A stretch of 64,000 nucleotides of DNA from Chitinophagaceae bacterium (GCA_947457465.1 CANGWB010000002.1:62001-126000), one strand, 5' to 3'. Shown: positions 52,046-61,426, counted from the stretch's first letter. The notes: a model not told the origin generated them from the sequence alone. Made by a program: numbers and translations.

Positions 52046-55000
52046 ATGTCCGCCAAATACCGCGAGTTTACCGGATTGAACCTGCCCGCCCTCGAGAGAG
52101 AGGTGTTGGAGCGCTGGAGTAAAGAGAAAACCTTCGAGCAAAGTATTGCACACCGCGAAGGCAAGCCGGCCTTTGTTTTCTATGAAGGTCCGCCTAGTGC
52201 CAATGGCATGCCCGGCATTCACCACGTGATCTCTCGCACCCTGAAAGATCTGGTCTGCCGCTATCAAACCATGCGCGGTTTTCAGGTCAAACGCAAAGGC
52301 GGATGGGATACGCACGGACTGCCCATCGAACTCGGCGTCGAAAAAGAACTCGGCATCACCAAAGAAGATATAGGTGTCAAGATCACGGTTGAAGAATACA
52401 ACCGTAAATGCCGCGAGGCCGTTCTTCGATACAAAGACAAATGGGATCAGATCACTACTCAAATGGGCTATTGGGTCGATCTAAAGCATCCTTACATCAC
52501 CTTCGAGAACGCTTACATTGAAACGCTCTGGTGGTTACTAAGCGAACTATACAAAAAAGGATTACTCTACCAGAGCGTCAGCATTCAACCCTATTCGCCC
52601 GCCGCAGGTACCGGACTCAGTTCACATGAATTGAATCAACCCGGCACCTACAAGGATGTAAAAGACACCTCTGTGGTGGCAATGTTCAATGCGATCCGCA
52701 ACGACCGATCTGAATTTCTCTTCGATAAATCGAACGGTGCGGACTGTTTCTTCCTGGCTTGGACAACCACCCCTTGGACCCTTCCATCCAACTTAGGTCT
52801 CACCGTCGGGGCCGACATCGACTACGTACTTGTCAAGACCATCAATCCCTATACTCATCAACTCATTCACGTGGTGTTGGCTGAGGCCTTGCTCGGAAAG
52901 CATTTCAAAGAGGAAGGAAAAGATGGCGACTTTGATGCCTATACCGAAAAAGACAAGATTGTTCCTTGGACCATTCTGCATCGCTTCAAAGGATCCGATA
53001 TGGAAGGTTGTCGATACGAACAATTGCTTCCCTTCGATGCAAATCGTCCGGAACTGGCAGAAGGCGATCCGTTCCGGGTGCTCACCGATTCATTCGTAAC
53101 CACAGTGGATGGTACGGGTATCGTACACACAGCTCCTGCCTTCGGAGCGGATGACTATAAAGTCGGAAAGCGATACGGCATCGGTATGCTGACTATGGTC
53201 GACCGCGAAGGAAAATTTGTAGATGGACTCGGTGAATTCAGCGGTCGTTACGTCAAGAATTACAAAGACCAACCCGACTATGTCGATGTGAACGTCGACA
53301 TCGCCGTCAAACTGAAAAAAGAAAATCGCGCTTTCAAGGTTGAGAAATACGAACACTCTTATCCGCATTGCTGGCGTACCGATAAACCCATTCTTTATTA
53401 TCCGCTCGATGCCTGGTTCATCCGAACCACTGCGCTGCGCGACCGAATGGTGGCGCTCAATAAAACCATTCGTTGGAAGCCCGCTTCCACCGGAGAAGGT
53501 CGATTCGGGAATTGGTTGGAGAACATGGTGGACTGGAACCTGAGTCGCAGCCGCTACTGGGGAACACCGCTTCCGATCTGGCGTACGGAAGACGGTAGTG
53601 AAACGATCTGCATCGGTACCGTAAATGAACTCAAGCAAAAGATCCGCGAAGCCATTGACGGCGGATTGGAAATGCGTGGACTGAAAAAAGGAATGAGCGG
53701 TCTGGAAGAAGCGATCGATTCACTCGTATCCGATCTGCACAAACCCTATGTCGATGACATTCTCTTGCTCTCCGCGAGTGGTCAGCCCATGAAGCGTGTA
53801 CCTGATTTGATCGATGTGTGGTTCGACAGTGGCGCCATGCCCTATGCGCAATGGGGATTACCCGACGCCAGCTCCAATGCTTATGGTCCGCTTAGCCCCG
53901 AAAACTTTTTCGCTTACCATAAACTAAATGGAAACGATGGCGGTTCGGCTTTTCCGGCCAGCTTCATTGCGGAAGGAGTGGACCAAACGCGCGGCTGGTT
54001 CTATACCCTACATGCGATCGGCAGCTTGCTGTTCGATTCGGTTGCTTATCAAACCGTGGTGAGTAACGGACTCGTGCTGGATAAGAACGGCAACAAGATG
54101 AGTAAGCGTTTGGGCAACGTGGTGGATCCATTTCAGACCATCGACAAATACGGAGCCGATGCGACTCGTTGGTATCTGGTGACTAATGCTTCTCCCTGGG
54201 ATAATCTCAAGTTCGATATCGATGGCATCCAGGAAGTACAACGTAAATTCTTCGGAACACTCTATAATACCTATCAGTTCTTTGCGCTGTATGCGAATCT
54301 GGACGGATTCAAATTTGAAGAGAAGTCGATTCCGCTTTCAGAAAGACCGGAGATCGATCGTTGGATCCTTTCTTCCTTACATACACTTATTAAGGATGTT
54401 CAAGCCGCTATGGAAGAGTACGAGCCGACCCAAGCTGGGCGACTCATCGAGGATTTTGTGGATGAACAACTGAGCAATTGGTACGTGCGTCTTTGCCGAC
54501 GTCGTTTCTGGAAAGGAGAATATGCAACGGATAAGATCTCAGCCTATCAAACGCTGTATGAATGCCTGGAGACACTCACTCGTTTGATGGCACCGATCTC
54601 GCCTTTCTTCAGTGACCTGTTGTTCCGGGAGCTGAATGCCGTTACTAAGCGTCATGCCGTTGACTCTGTACACTTGGCCGATTTCCCTGTCAGCGATACG
54701 GCTTCTATCGATAGCGGACTCGAGGAGCGTATGCGTTGGGCGCAAGATGCCAGCTCATTGGTCTTATCGCTTCGCAAGAAAGTCAAGATCAATGTTCGTC
54801 AGCCCCTACAGAAGATGATGATCCCCGTGCTGGATCCGAACATGAAAAAGCAACTGGAGCGGGTGGCTGATCTGATAAAAGCCGAAGTGAATGTGAAAGA
54901 ACTAGACTATCTAGATCCGAACAATACGTTCATCCGAAAAAAGATCAAACCCAATTTCATCGCATTGGGAAAGAAGCTCGGTCCGAAAATGAAGGCCATG

Positions 55001-55456
55001 TCGGCCGCACTCGCCGCCTTTTCCCAGGAGGATATTGCAGCGCTGGAGCAATACGGATACAAGGACGTGCTGTTGGATGGGGAGATTTTCCAGCTTCAAG
55101 TGGGAGAAGCCGATATTACCAGTGAGGATGTGCCTGGGTGGACGGTGGCAAGCAAGGGCCGGATCACCGTAGCGTTGGACCTGAACCTGACCCCCGAATT
55201 AGTTGCAGAAGGACAGGCCAGGGAATTGGTGAACCGGATCCAGAAGATCCGAAAGGACAGCGGATTTGAGCTGACCGACCGGGTTTCAGTAAGCGTTTTT
55301 GCTCCATCTGGGCTGGCTGAGTCGTTCGGACGCTTTAAGGACTATATTTGCGCGGAAATCCTGGCAGACGACCTGTCTTTTGAAAGCGGGCCACAAGCTC
55401 AGGAAATAGAAATAAACGGTGAAAATCTGACCGTTACGGTCAACAAAAAAGGCTAA
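52046..55456 (+). CDS. ileS: Isoleucyl-tRNA synthetase (IleRS2 type)
   Basis: IleRS charges tRNA-Ile. At 1136 aa it is of the long, eukaryote-like IleRS2 type usual in Bacteroidota. The first class I signature is PGIHH (G57-I58-H59-H60): where most enzymes have HxGH, this one has GxHH. The second signature is KMSKR at 684-688. The editing domain contains the expected TTPWTLPSN and DYKVGKRYG blocks, and a C-terminal domain lacks the zinc finger of bacterial IleRS1. The next gene follows by three bases. Confidence 0.96.
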   Translation: MSAKYREFTGLNLPALEREVLERWSKEKTFEQSIAHREGKPAFVFYEGPPSANGMPGIHHVISRTLKDLVCRYQTMRGFQVKRKGGWDTHGLPIELGVEKELGITKEDIGVKITVEEYNRKCREAVLRYKDKWDQITTQMGYWVDLKHPYITFENAYIETLWWLLSELYKKGLLYQSVSIQPYSPAAGTGLSSHELNQPGTYKDVKDTSVVAMFNAIRNDRSEFLFDKSNGADCFFLAWTTTPWTLPSNLGLTVGADIDYVLVKTINPYTHQLIHVVLAEALLGKHFKEEGKDGDFDAYTEKDKIVPWTILHRFKGSDMEGCRYEQLLPFDANRPELAEGDPFRVLTDSFVTTVDGTGIVHTAPAFGADDYKVGKRYGIGMLTMVDREGKFVDGLGEFSGRYVKNYKDQPDYVDVNVDIAVKLKKENRAFKVEKYEHSYPHCWRTDKPILYYPLDAWFIRTTALRDRMVALNKTIRWKPASTGEGRFGNWLENMVDWNLSRSRYWGTPLPIWRTEDGSETICIGTVNELKQKIREAIDGGLEMRGLKKGMSGLEEAIDSLVSDLHKPYVDDILLLSASGQPMKRVPDLIDVWFDSGAMPYAQWGLPDASSNAYGPLSPENFFAYHKLNGNDGGSAFPASFIAEGVDQTRGWFYTLHAIGSLLFDSVAYQTVVSNGLVLDKNGNKMSKRLGNVVDPFQTIDKYGADATRWYLVTNASPWDNLKFDIDGIQEVQRKFFGTLYNTYQFFALYANLDGFKFEEKSIPLSERPEIDRWILSSLHTLIKDVQAAMEEYEPTQAGRLIEDFVDEQLSNWYVRLCRRRFWKGEYATDKISAYQTLYECLETLTRLMAPISPFFSDLLFRELNAVTKRHAVDSVHLADFPVSDTASIDSGLEERMRWAQDASSLVLSLRKKVKINVRQPLQKMMIPVLDPNMKKQLERVADLIKAEVNVKELDYLDPNNTFIRKKIKPNFIALGKKLGPKMKAMSAALAAFSQEDIAALEQYGYKDVLLDGEIFQLQVGEADITSEDVPGWTVASKGRITVALDLNLTPELVAEGQARELVNRIQKIRKDSGFELTDRVSVSVFAPSGLAESFGRFKDYICAEILADDLSFESGPQAQEIEINGENLTVTVNKKG

Positions 55457-55459
55457 TAT

Positions 55460-56503
55460 ATGGCCATCAAGAAAAAACCCGCACCCAAGAAAGCTGCCAA
55501 GCCCGCTGCTAAAGCGAAGCCAGTTGCTAAAAAACCGGCTCCTAAAGCTAAACCTGCAGCTAAAAAGCCAGTAGCTAAAGCTAAGCCCGTCGCTAAAGCC
55601 AAACCAGTCGCTAAACCAGTAGCCAAGCCTGCTGCAAAAAAGCCTGCTGCCAAACCAGCAGCTAAGCCGGCCGCCAAACCCGCGGCGAAGCCTGTTGCTA
55701 AACCGGTTGCCAAGCCAGTAGTCAAAGCACCTGCTAAACCTGCGGCGAAACCGGTGGCAAAACCTGTAGCTAAAGCGCCTGTTAAGCCTGCGGCCAAACC
55801 GGTTGTGGCAAAACCTGTAGCAAAAGCACCTGCAAAGCCTGCCGCGAAGCCAGTATCGGCCAGCAAGCCTGCTGCACCTGCCAAGCCGGTTGTTGCTGCT
55901 GCGCCTGCACCTAAACCGGCACCTGCTCCTGTACCGCCTGCAAAACCTATAGCTAAGAAGAATGATCCTTCCAGCTTGGTCTCGATCAAGCCGAAGGCAG
56001 CGGTGGCAACCAAAAAAGAACCTCCTCGTCCGGCCAAAGTGGTGATGCCCAAACTCACTACCCGAAGCGCGGTTAAATACGAACCTGATTTCACTCGTTC
56101 TGTACTGGATTCTAAGCCCAGCTTACCGTCCGGACCAACCATGCGTTATTCCGATTCGGATCTGGCTGAATTCCGCGAGATCATCAGTCGTAAACTGGAT
56201 TCTGCCAAGAAGGAACTCGCGTATTTGCAAGGACTCATCACCCGCAAGGATGAAAGTGGTGATTTCGAGGATGCTCGCTACATGACCATGGAAGATGGCA
56301 GCGTAAGCATGGAGCGTGAACAATTGAGTCAGATGGCCAGTCGTCAGATCACCTTCATCGACCACCTCGAGAAGGCACTGATGCGCATCGAGAACAAGAC
56401 CTATGGTGTTTGCCGCGTCACCGGTAAACTCATCGATAAAGCGCGCCTCCGCGCTGTTCCGCACGCCACCCTCAGTATTGAGGCGAAGCAAATGCGGAAG
56501 TAG
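55460..56503 (+). CDS. TraR/DksA-family protein with histone H1-like N-terminal tail
   Basis: This 347-aa protein has two parts. Residues 2 to about 165 are a Lys/Ala/Pro/Val tail built of PAAKP/PVAKP-like repeats, like eukaryotic histone H1 tails. After a linker, residues from about 222 (MRYSDSDLAEF) form a DksA-like coiled coil followed by GVCRVTGKLIDKARLRAVPHAT, the Bacteroidota version of the zinc-finger region with only one of the four cysteines. DksA binds RNA polymerase; the tail could bind DNA or other polyanions. It starts three bases after ileS. Confidence 0.9.
   Translation: MAIKKKPAPKKAAKPAAKAKPVAKKPAPKAKPAAKKPVAKAKPVAKAKPVAKPVAKPAAKKPAAKPAAKPAAKPAAKPVAKPVAKPVVKAPAKPAAKPVAKPVAKAPVKPAAKPVVAKPVAKAPAKPAAKPVSASKPAAPAKPVVAAAPAPKPAPAPVPPAKPIAKKNDPSSLVSIKPKAAVATKKEPPRPAKVVMPKLTTRSAVKYEPDFTRSVLDSKPSLPSGPTMRYSDSDLAEFREIISRKLDSAKKELAYLQGLITRKDESGDFEDARYMTMEDGSVSMEREQLSQMASRQITFIDHLEKALMRIENKTYGVCRVTGKLIDKARLRAVPHATLSIEAKQMRK
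55466..55965 (+). repeat. Low-complexity AAR/GCY/CCN codon repeat region of the dksA-like gene
   Basis: The tail is coded by short degenerate repeats (GCTAAACC, GCCAAGCC and variants). Third bases vary between copies, so the protein repeat is kept under selection while the DNA has diverged. The opposite strand keeps a long open frame only because of this composition. Confidence 0.85.
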
Positions 56504-56509
56504 AATTAT

Positions 56510-56583
56510 GTTGAAAGATGAGGGATGAATGGTGAGAATAGAAAGTGATTAATTTATCGCTCGCTTCTCACCATTCATCCCTC
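56510..56583. repeat. Heptad palindrome R5 with a perfect 19-bp stem
   Basis: The left arm (56510-56538) is GTTGAAA GATGAGG GATGAAT GGTGAGAA. Bases 56520-56538 pair perfectly over 19 bp with 56565-56583 (TTCTCACCATTCATCCCTC), with a 26-nt loop. It begins six bases after the dksA-like stop. Confidence 0.9.
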
Positions 56584-56604
56584 TCTTCTTTTGTGAACAA
56601 CAAA

Positions 56605-56646
56605 CCCTCATCTCTCAACTCTCATCCCTCATCTCTCAACCCTCCA
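56605..56646 (+). repeat. Single-arm heptad array before the PhoD-like gene
   Basis: Six units CCCTCAT CTCTCAA CTCTCAT CCCTCAT CTCTCAA CCCTCCA run up to two bases before the ATG at 56648. They are the same units as in the leuS array. They occupy the place of the ribosome-binding region. Confidence 0.8.
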
Positions 56647-56647
56647 T

Positions 56648-57985
56648 ATGAAGCACTTCGTATTAAGCCTACTCTTCTTCCCGTTGATTGCTTACGCGCA
56701 GCCTCGCGTGATCTCTGGTCCGATGCTGGCAGGTGTGGAACTCCGTGATGTTCGGGTGTGGACGGAAGTCTCTTCCGATGTCAAGTCCGTTTCCATTCGT
56801 TATGGGAAGAGCGGAACCGAACAAAAGAGTGAAGCCCTTTATTACGGAGCGTTGGGAAAACCGTTCAATCCGATCACGGTAACCGTGGGCGGACTCGAGC
56901 CTAACACCGCATACGATTATACCATTTACATCAATGGCAAGAAAACCGATCGCACCGGTTCATTCACGACCAAAGAACTCTGGCAGTGGCGCAAACCTGC
57001 TCCTGATTTTTCATTTCTTGCCGGATCGTGTTCCTATTTCAATGAAGCGTCGTATGATCGTCCCGGTCGTGCATACGGACAAGACAGCAGCATCTTCATT
57101 CCCATGGCCAAGGAAAAATCTGAATTCATGCTTTGGCTCGGCGATGCCTGGTACACCCGTGAAGTAGATTATTTCAGTGAGTGGGGCCTTTGGAACCGGG
57201 CCAGCCGCGATCGATCTCTGGGTGTATTGCAACCTCTTTGGAAAGCCATGCCACATTATGGCATTTGGGATGATCATGATTTCGGTCCCAATAACAGCGG
57301 GAAAAGTTATGAACTGAAAGAAACAAGCCGTCAGGTATTCAATGCCTATTTTCCGAATAAATCCTGCGGTGAAAACGGACAAGGTATCTATACCAAGATC
57401 CAACACAATGATGCTGATTTCTTCCTCACGGATGATCGTTGGTGGAGAAGTGACGATCGTACAAGAGATTCCATCAACGGCGCTCCAAATCCGGATAAAA
57501 GAATGCTCGGTCCGCAGCAAATGGAATGGCTGAAAGATGCACTGCTTGCCAGCAATGCCGTTTTCAAATTCATTGTGATGGGCAGCCAGGCGCTTAATGA
57601 TGTGTCTCCTTACGATAAGTGGACCGACTTTCCCGTTGAGCGACAGGAGTTACTCGATTTCATTCGATTCTATAAGATCAATGGTGTTGTTTTCATGAGT
57701 GGTGATCGTCATCACAGCGAAGTGATCAAGATGACACGTGCGGGTACATATCCACTCTATGATGTAACGGTGAGTCCGCTTACCTCCGGTACGCATGTAT
57801 TCGACGGTCCTGAAAAAAACAATCCACTTCGGGTGTTCGGTCTCGATCAGAGGAATAACTACGGACGGTTCACGATCGCCGGTCCAAAAGGATCACGCAA
57901 ACTCACTGTCGATTTTCTCGGAACAAAAGGAGAGAAGCTGGGTAGCTGGGAGGTTAGCGAAACCGATCTGAAAACGCCTCGCTAA
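56648..57985 (+). CDS. PhoD-like alkaline phosphatase/metallophosphatase
   Basis: This is a secreted or periplasmic phosphoesterase of 445 aa. After a signal peptide (ending AYAQ) there is a PhoD_N-like beta domain (SGPMLAGVELRDVRVWTE), then the catalytic domain with metal-site motifs FLAGSCSYFNE, LWLGDAWYTREVDYF, GIWDDHDFGPN and SGDRHHSEV. PhoD-type enzymes release phosphate from mono- or diesters. Its start follows a heptad array with no room for a Shine-Dalgarno site. The next gene begins three bases after its stop. Confidence 0.88.
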   Translation: MKHFVLSLLFFPLIAYAQPRVISGPMLAGVELRDVRVWTEVSSDVKSVSIRYGKSGTEQKSEALYYGALGKPFNPITVTVGGLEPNTAYDYTIYINGKKTDRTGSFTTKELWQWRKPAPDFSFLAGSCSYFNEASYDRPGRAYGQDSSIFIPMAKEKSEFMLWLGDAWYTREVDYFSEWGLWNRASRDRSLGVLQPLWKAMPHYGIWDDHDFGPNNSGKSYELKETSRQVFNAYFPNKSCGENGQGIYTKIQHNDADFFLTDDRWWRSDDRTRDSINGAPNPDKRMLGPQQMEWLKDALLASNAVFKFIVMGSQALNDVSPYDKWTDFPVERQELLDFIRFYKINGVVFMSGDRHHSEVIKMTRAGTYPLYDVTVSPLTSGTHVFDGPEKNNPLRVFGLDQRNNYGRFTIAGPKGSRKLTVDFLGTKGEKLGSWEVSETDLKTPR

Positions 57986-57988
57986 CAC

Positions 57989-58471
57989 ATGCGCATCTCT
58001 TTCGCCTACGACAAGCGTCAGGTGATGCAGGCCCTGCGCTATCATTTCATCAGCCGGCTAGAAATCCGTCTGCTCATCATTGCCGTGAATGTATTCGCGA
58101 TCGGATCGGTGGTGTTGTATTCACTCAAACAAGTCACTCCGTTCGCCTTCCTGCTCAGCTCCTGCCTGTGGCTGGTACTCATGATCGCCATCTGGTGGTT
58201 TTTACCCTGGATGATATACCGCCAAACAAGAGCCTTTCAGCATCATTTTGAAATGGGATTCAGTTCTATTGGTTTTGAATTGAATCATGAAGGAAAGGGC
58301 AATGCCTGGACCTGGGAATCATTGGAGCGCTGGAAGGAAACGCCCTTCTTTTTTCATCTGTATTTCGATCCGCGTTCTTTCTGGCTAGTACCCAAAGAGG
58401 CCTTGTCGGATGAGGATCGCGTTCAATTGCGTCAATGGCTCAATGAATTTGTGCCGGGGAGATCAAAGTGA
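57989..58471 (+). CDS. YcxB-like small membrane protein
   Basis: This is a 160-aa protein with two adjacent membrane helices (about residues 25-45, LLIIAVNVFAIGSVVLYSL, and 50-72, FAFLLSSCLWLVLMIAIWWFLPW). A soluble C-terminal part follows (GFSSIGFELNHEGKG, FFFHLYFDPRSFWLVPKEAL), the layout of the YcxB-like family. The function is unknown. Its last nine bases overlap the convergent acetyltransferase gene. Confidence 0.72.
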   Translation: MRISFAYDKRQVMQALRYHFISRLEIRLLIIAVNVFAIGSVVLYSLKQVTPFAFLLSSCLWLVLMIAIWWFLPWMIYRQTRAFQHHFEMGFSSIGFELNHEGKGNAWTWESLERWKETPFFFHLYFDPRSFWLVPKEALSDEDRVQLRQWLNEFVPGRSK

Positions 58472-58891
58472 TTTTTCCATCACTACATGCGGGATGGTTA
58501 CTTCGGTGAACTCTGTGCTGGTCACCCGATAGCCCATCTTCTCATAAAAGCCGATGGCATGCTGACGGGCGTGCATGATGAGGTTTCTGTACCCCTGATC
58601 GCGGGCAATGTTTTCCGCAAAACTCATCAAGGCCTTGCCGATCCCTTTGCGTTGTATGTCGTCTGAGACCGCCATCTGCCGTAACCGAACGGTTCGGTCG
58701 TCTTCCCGAACCAGCATGCAACAGCCTAGTAAGCTATCCTCTTCAAAGGCGCCGATGTGCACATGGGGGCGCTCGGTTTCCAACTCCTCGGAATCAAGGG
58801 TCAGGCCCAGCGGGCGACGCAGAATCTGCTCCCGGAGTCGGGTCATTTCCCGGTATTCGGGACTTCCGTGATCGATGATCTTCAGGGCCAT
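58463..58891 (-). CDS. GNAT-family N-acetyltransferase
   Basis: This is an acetyl-CoA-dependent acyltransferase of 142 aa. The ATG at 58891 (MALKIIDHGS) is preferred over 58972, whose extra residues look non-coding. Motif A, LRQMAVSDDIQRKGIGKAL, contains the RKGIG acetyl-CoA loop, and motif B ends AIGFYEKMGY. It is a standalone GNAT domain like ElaA/PhnO-type proteins; the substrate is unknown. Confidence 0.88.
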   Translation of the reverse strand: MALKIIDHGSPEYREMTRLREQILRRPLGLTLDSEELETERPHVHIGAFEEDSLLGCCMLVREDDRTVRLRQMAVSDDIQRKGIGKALMSFAENIARDQGYRNLIMHARQHAIGFYEKMGYRVTSTEFTEVTIPHVVMEKSL

Positions 58892-59049
58892 AGATAAACA
58901 GCAATATTTTGAATATACGATTTTCAGGGGATACGAACCATCGTTCAATGATTTCGGTCGGATATTAAACAATCTGAGTCATTCGTTTTCAATGATTTAT
59001 GTCGTATCGGAAAAATGCCTTCAGAAGATGGCATTTTGAGCAAAAACTA

Positions 59050-59057
59050 TATTTTTG
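59050..59057 (+). promoter_or_regulatory. -7 promoter element of acpP
   Basis: TATTTTTG, an exact TAnnTTTG match, 25 bases before the acpP ATG. The 190-base gap from the acetyltransferase start otherwise shows nothing I recognise. Confidence 0.65.
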
Positions 59058-59082
59058 CAACCTATAAACAAAACCTTAACAC

Positions 59083-59319
59083 ATGTCAGACATCGCATCT
59101 CGAGTCAAAAAGATCATCGTGGACAAACTGGGTGTGGATGAAGCAGAGGTGACCAACGAGGCCTCTTTCACCAACGACCTGGGAGCGGATTCTTTGGATA
59201 CCGTTGAACTCATCATGGAGTTTGAAAAAGAGTTCAACCTTTCCATCCCCGATGAGCAGGCTGAAACCATCACTACGGTGGGACAGGCTATTTCCTATTT
59301 GGAAGAGCATTCCAAATAA
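59083..59319 (+). CDS. acpP: Acyl carrier protein
   Basis: ACP carries growing acyl chains on a phosphopantetheine arm in fatty acid synthesis. The 78-aa acidic protein has the attachment site S37 in [10 protein letters not shown] and the usual four-helix sequence ([13 protein letters not shown] at the start, EEHSK at the end). It has its own promoter and terminator and is followed by fabF. Confidence 0.98.
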   Translation: MSDIASRVKKIIVDKLGVDEAEVTNEASFTNDLGADSLDTVELIMEFEKEFNLSIPDEQAETITTVGQAISYLEEHSK

Positions 59320-59370
59320 GTTGACTCCGAGTCGTCAGCCGAACTTCGACGAAACGACCGATACATGATT

Positions 59371-59413
59371 AACCGCCTTCTTGATCGGAATCCCGGCTTG
59401 AGAAGGCGGTTTT
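59371..59413 (+). terminator. Terminator of acpP
   Basis: A perfect 11-pair stem AACCGCCTTCT (59371-59381) / AGAAGGCGGTT (59401-59411) and a short T run. It lies between acpP and fabF and could be an attenuator, since the two genes act together. Confidence 0.85.
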
Positions 59414-59445
59414 CATTAATCCATTCTTCTGATTAACTTTCCTAT

Positions 59446-60696
59446 ATGGAATTGAAACGCATAGTGGTGACCGGCATCGGCGCCCTCACGCCCATTGGCA
59501 ACAACCTCGACGATTATTGGAATAACCTGCTAGCCGGTGTATCCGGGGCGGGACCCATCACTCAATTCGATGCCAGCAAATTCCGCACCCGCTTTGCCTG
59601 CGAGATCAAGAATTTTGATCCCACTCAATACCTCGATAAAAAAGAAGCCCGCAAACTCGATCGTTTCGCCCAATTGGCCCTCGTGGTCAGCGATCAGGCC
59701 ATGGCGGATGCGGGACTCAATAAAGACAACATCAACCCCGACCGTGTAGGCGTGGTGTTCGCCAGTGGTATCGGCGGACTCATCACGTTCCAACACGAAG
59801 TCACTGAATTCGCAAAAGGAGACGGTACCCCTCGCTTCAATCCCTTCTTCATTCCCAAGATGATCTTGGATATCGCCGCCGGACACATCTCCATGCGGCA
59901 CAATCTGCGCGGACCCAACTTCGCCGTGGTCAGCGCCTGCGCCAGCAGCACCCACGCCATCATGGACGCATTCAATCTGCTTCGCCTCGGTAAAGCCGAC
60001 ATCATCCTTACCGGTGGTGCTGAATCCGTGATCAGTGAAGCAGGCGTGGGCGGATTCAATGCGATGAAAGCAATGAGCGAGCGCAACGACGATCCGCAAA
60101 CCGCCAGCCGTCCCTACGATAAAGACCGCGACGGATTCGTAATGGGAGAAGCAGCAGGATGCTTAGTACTTGAAACGTTGGACAATGCCCTCGCTCGTGG
60201 AGCCAAAATCTATTGCGAAGTGGTCGGTGCCGGTGCTACCGCCGATGCCTATCATATCACCGCGCCTCATCCGGAAGGATTAGGTGCTAAGAATGTAATG
60301 ATCGCAGCCCTGGAAGAAGCTGGCATGAAGCCCGATGAAATCGATTACATCAATACGCACGGAACCTCTACGCCTATAGGAGATGGTGCCGAAGTGAAAG
60401 CCATCACCCAGGTATTCGGTGAGCATGCCTACAAATTGAACATCAGTGCTACGAAGTCGATGACCGGTCACTGTTTAGGTGCAGCCGGTGTGATCGAAGC
60501 CATCGCTTGCATCAAGGCCGTGATACACGACATCGTTCCACCCACGATCAACCATTTTACCGATGATCCGGAGTTGGATCCAAAATTGAATTTCACTTTC
60601 AACAAGCCTCAGGCTCGTCCCGTTCGTGCAGCGCTAAGCAACACGTTCGGTTTTGGCGGACATAATGCTTGTGTGATCGTGAAAAAATATGTCTGA
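59446..60696 (+). CDS. fabF: Beta-ketoacyl-ACP synthase II
   Basis: FabF elongates acyl-ACP with malonyl-ACP. The 416-aa protein has the active-site Cys165 in VVSACASSTHAI and the two histidine motifs THGTSTPIGD and MTGHCLGAAG. It begins RIVVTGIGALTPIGN, as expected. The rnc gene overlaps its 3' end by eight bases. Confidence 0.97.
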   Translation: MELKRIVVTGIGALTPIGNNLDDYWNNLLAGVSGAGPITQFDASKFRTRFACEIKNFDPTQYLDKKEARKLDRFAQLALVVSDQAMADAGLNKDNINPDRVGVVFASGIGGLITFQHEVTEFAKGDGTPRFNPFFIPKMILDIAAGHISMRHNLRGPNFAVVSACASSTHAIMDAFNLLRLGKADIILTGGAESVISEAGVGGFNAMKAMSERNDDPQTASRPYDKDRDGFVMGEAAGCLVLETLDNALARGAKIYCEVVGAGATADAYHITAPHPEGLGAKNVMIAALEEAGMKPDEIDYINTHGTSTPIGDGAEVKAITQVFGEHAYKLNISATKSMTGHCLGAAGVIEAIACIKAVIHDIVPPTINHFTDDPELDPKLNFTFNKPQARPVRAALSNTFGFGGHNACVIVKKYV

Positions 60697-61414
60697 TAGT
60701 CCAACCACTTTGCTGCATCGGATCTTCGGTTCAGCCGAAGAGCGGATCTTCCGAAAGAATCTGCGCAATCTGTTGGGTTTTCGTCCCCGTAATTTCTCCG
60801 TTTACGAACTCGCGCTCACACATCGTTCACTGAAAGAACCCATCGATCAGAACAACGAGCGGCTGGAATTTTTAGGGGATGCTATACTGAGTTCCCTGGT
60901 GGCCGAGTATCTCTTCAAACGGTATCCCTACAAGGAAGAAGGGTTTCTAACAGAGATGCGCAGCAAGATGGTGAATCGCAATCAGCTAAATGATATCGCC
61001 CTTCGGATCGGATTGAATAAGATCGCTATTTTCAACCGCAATGATGGGGCCCTGCGCAGCAGTCAGATCTTCGGCAATACGCTGGAAGCATTGGTTGGGG
61101 CGATCTACCTCGATCAAGGCTATGCTTTCACGGATAAATGGGTGTTGCGCAACCTGATTCAGCCGCACCTGTCGATGGATGATCTCGAATTGCTGGATCT
61201 CAATCTCAAGAATAAACTTTACGGCTGGGTGAATCGCCAGGGTAAAACACTGGAGTTCGTTACACTCAATGAAAAACTCGAGCGCGGCCGACGACTTTTC
61301 ACTGTTGCAGCGGTCATCGATGGTGAACGCATCGCCGAAGGGAAAGCCTTCAATAAGAAAGACGCTTCCCAGATCGCGGCACAGGAGGCGATCCGGTTAT
61401 TGGGGATCGAATAA
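60689..61414 (+). CDS. rnc: Ribonuclease III
   Basis: RNase III cleaves double-stranded RNA in rRNA and mRNA processing. The 241-aa protein has the signature ERLEFLGDAIL with E60 and D64, the second acidic site in NTLEALVGAIYLD, and a C-terminal dsRNA-binding domain ending KDASQIAAQEAIRLL. The acpP-fabF-rnc order is common in bacteria. It overlaps fabF by eight bases. Confidence 0.97.
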   Translation: MSDSPTTLLHRIFGSAEERIFRKNLRNLLGFRPRNFSVYELALTHRSLKEPIDQNNERLEFLGDAILSSLVAEYLFKRYPYKEEGFLTEMRSKMVNRNQLNDIALRIGLNKIAIFNRNDGALRSSQIFGNTLEALVGAIYLDQGYAFTDKWVLRNLIQPHLSMDDLELLDLNLKNKLYGWVNRQGKTLEFVTLNEKLERGRRLFTVAAVIDGERIAEGKAFNKKDASQIAAQEAIRLLGIE

Positions 61415-61426
61415 AATTTCAGGCTA

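Noticed and set aside
55453-56142. Long minus-strand frame opposite the dksA-like gene, rich in Ala/Gly/Leu
   Set aside because: It is a shadow of the low-complexity Lys/Ala/Pro coding repeat, with no start context or known domain.
58892-59049. Possible small gene or RNA before acpP
   Set aside because: I see no convincing frame, stem or RNA motif apart from the promoter element at 59050.
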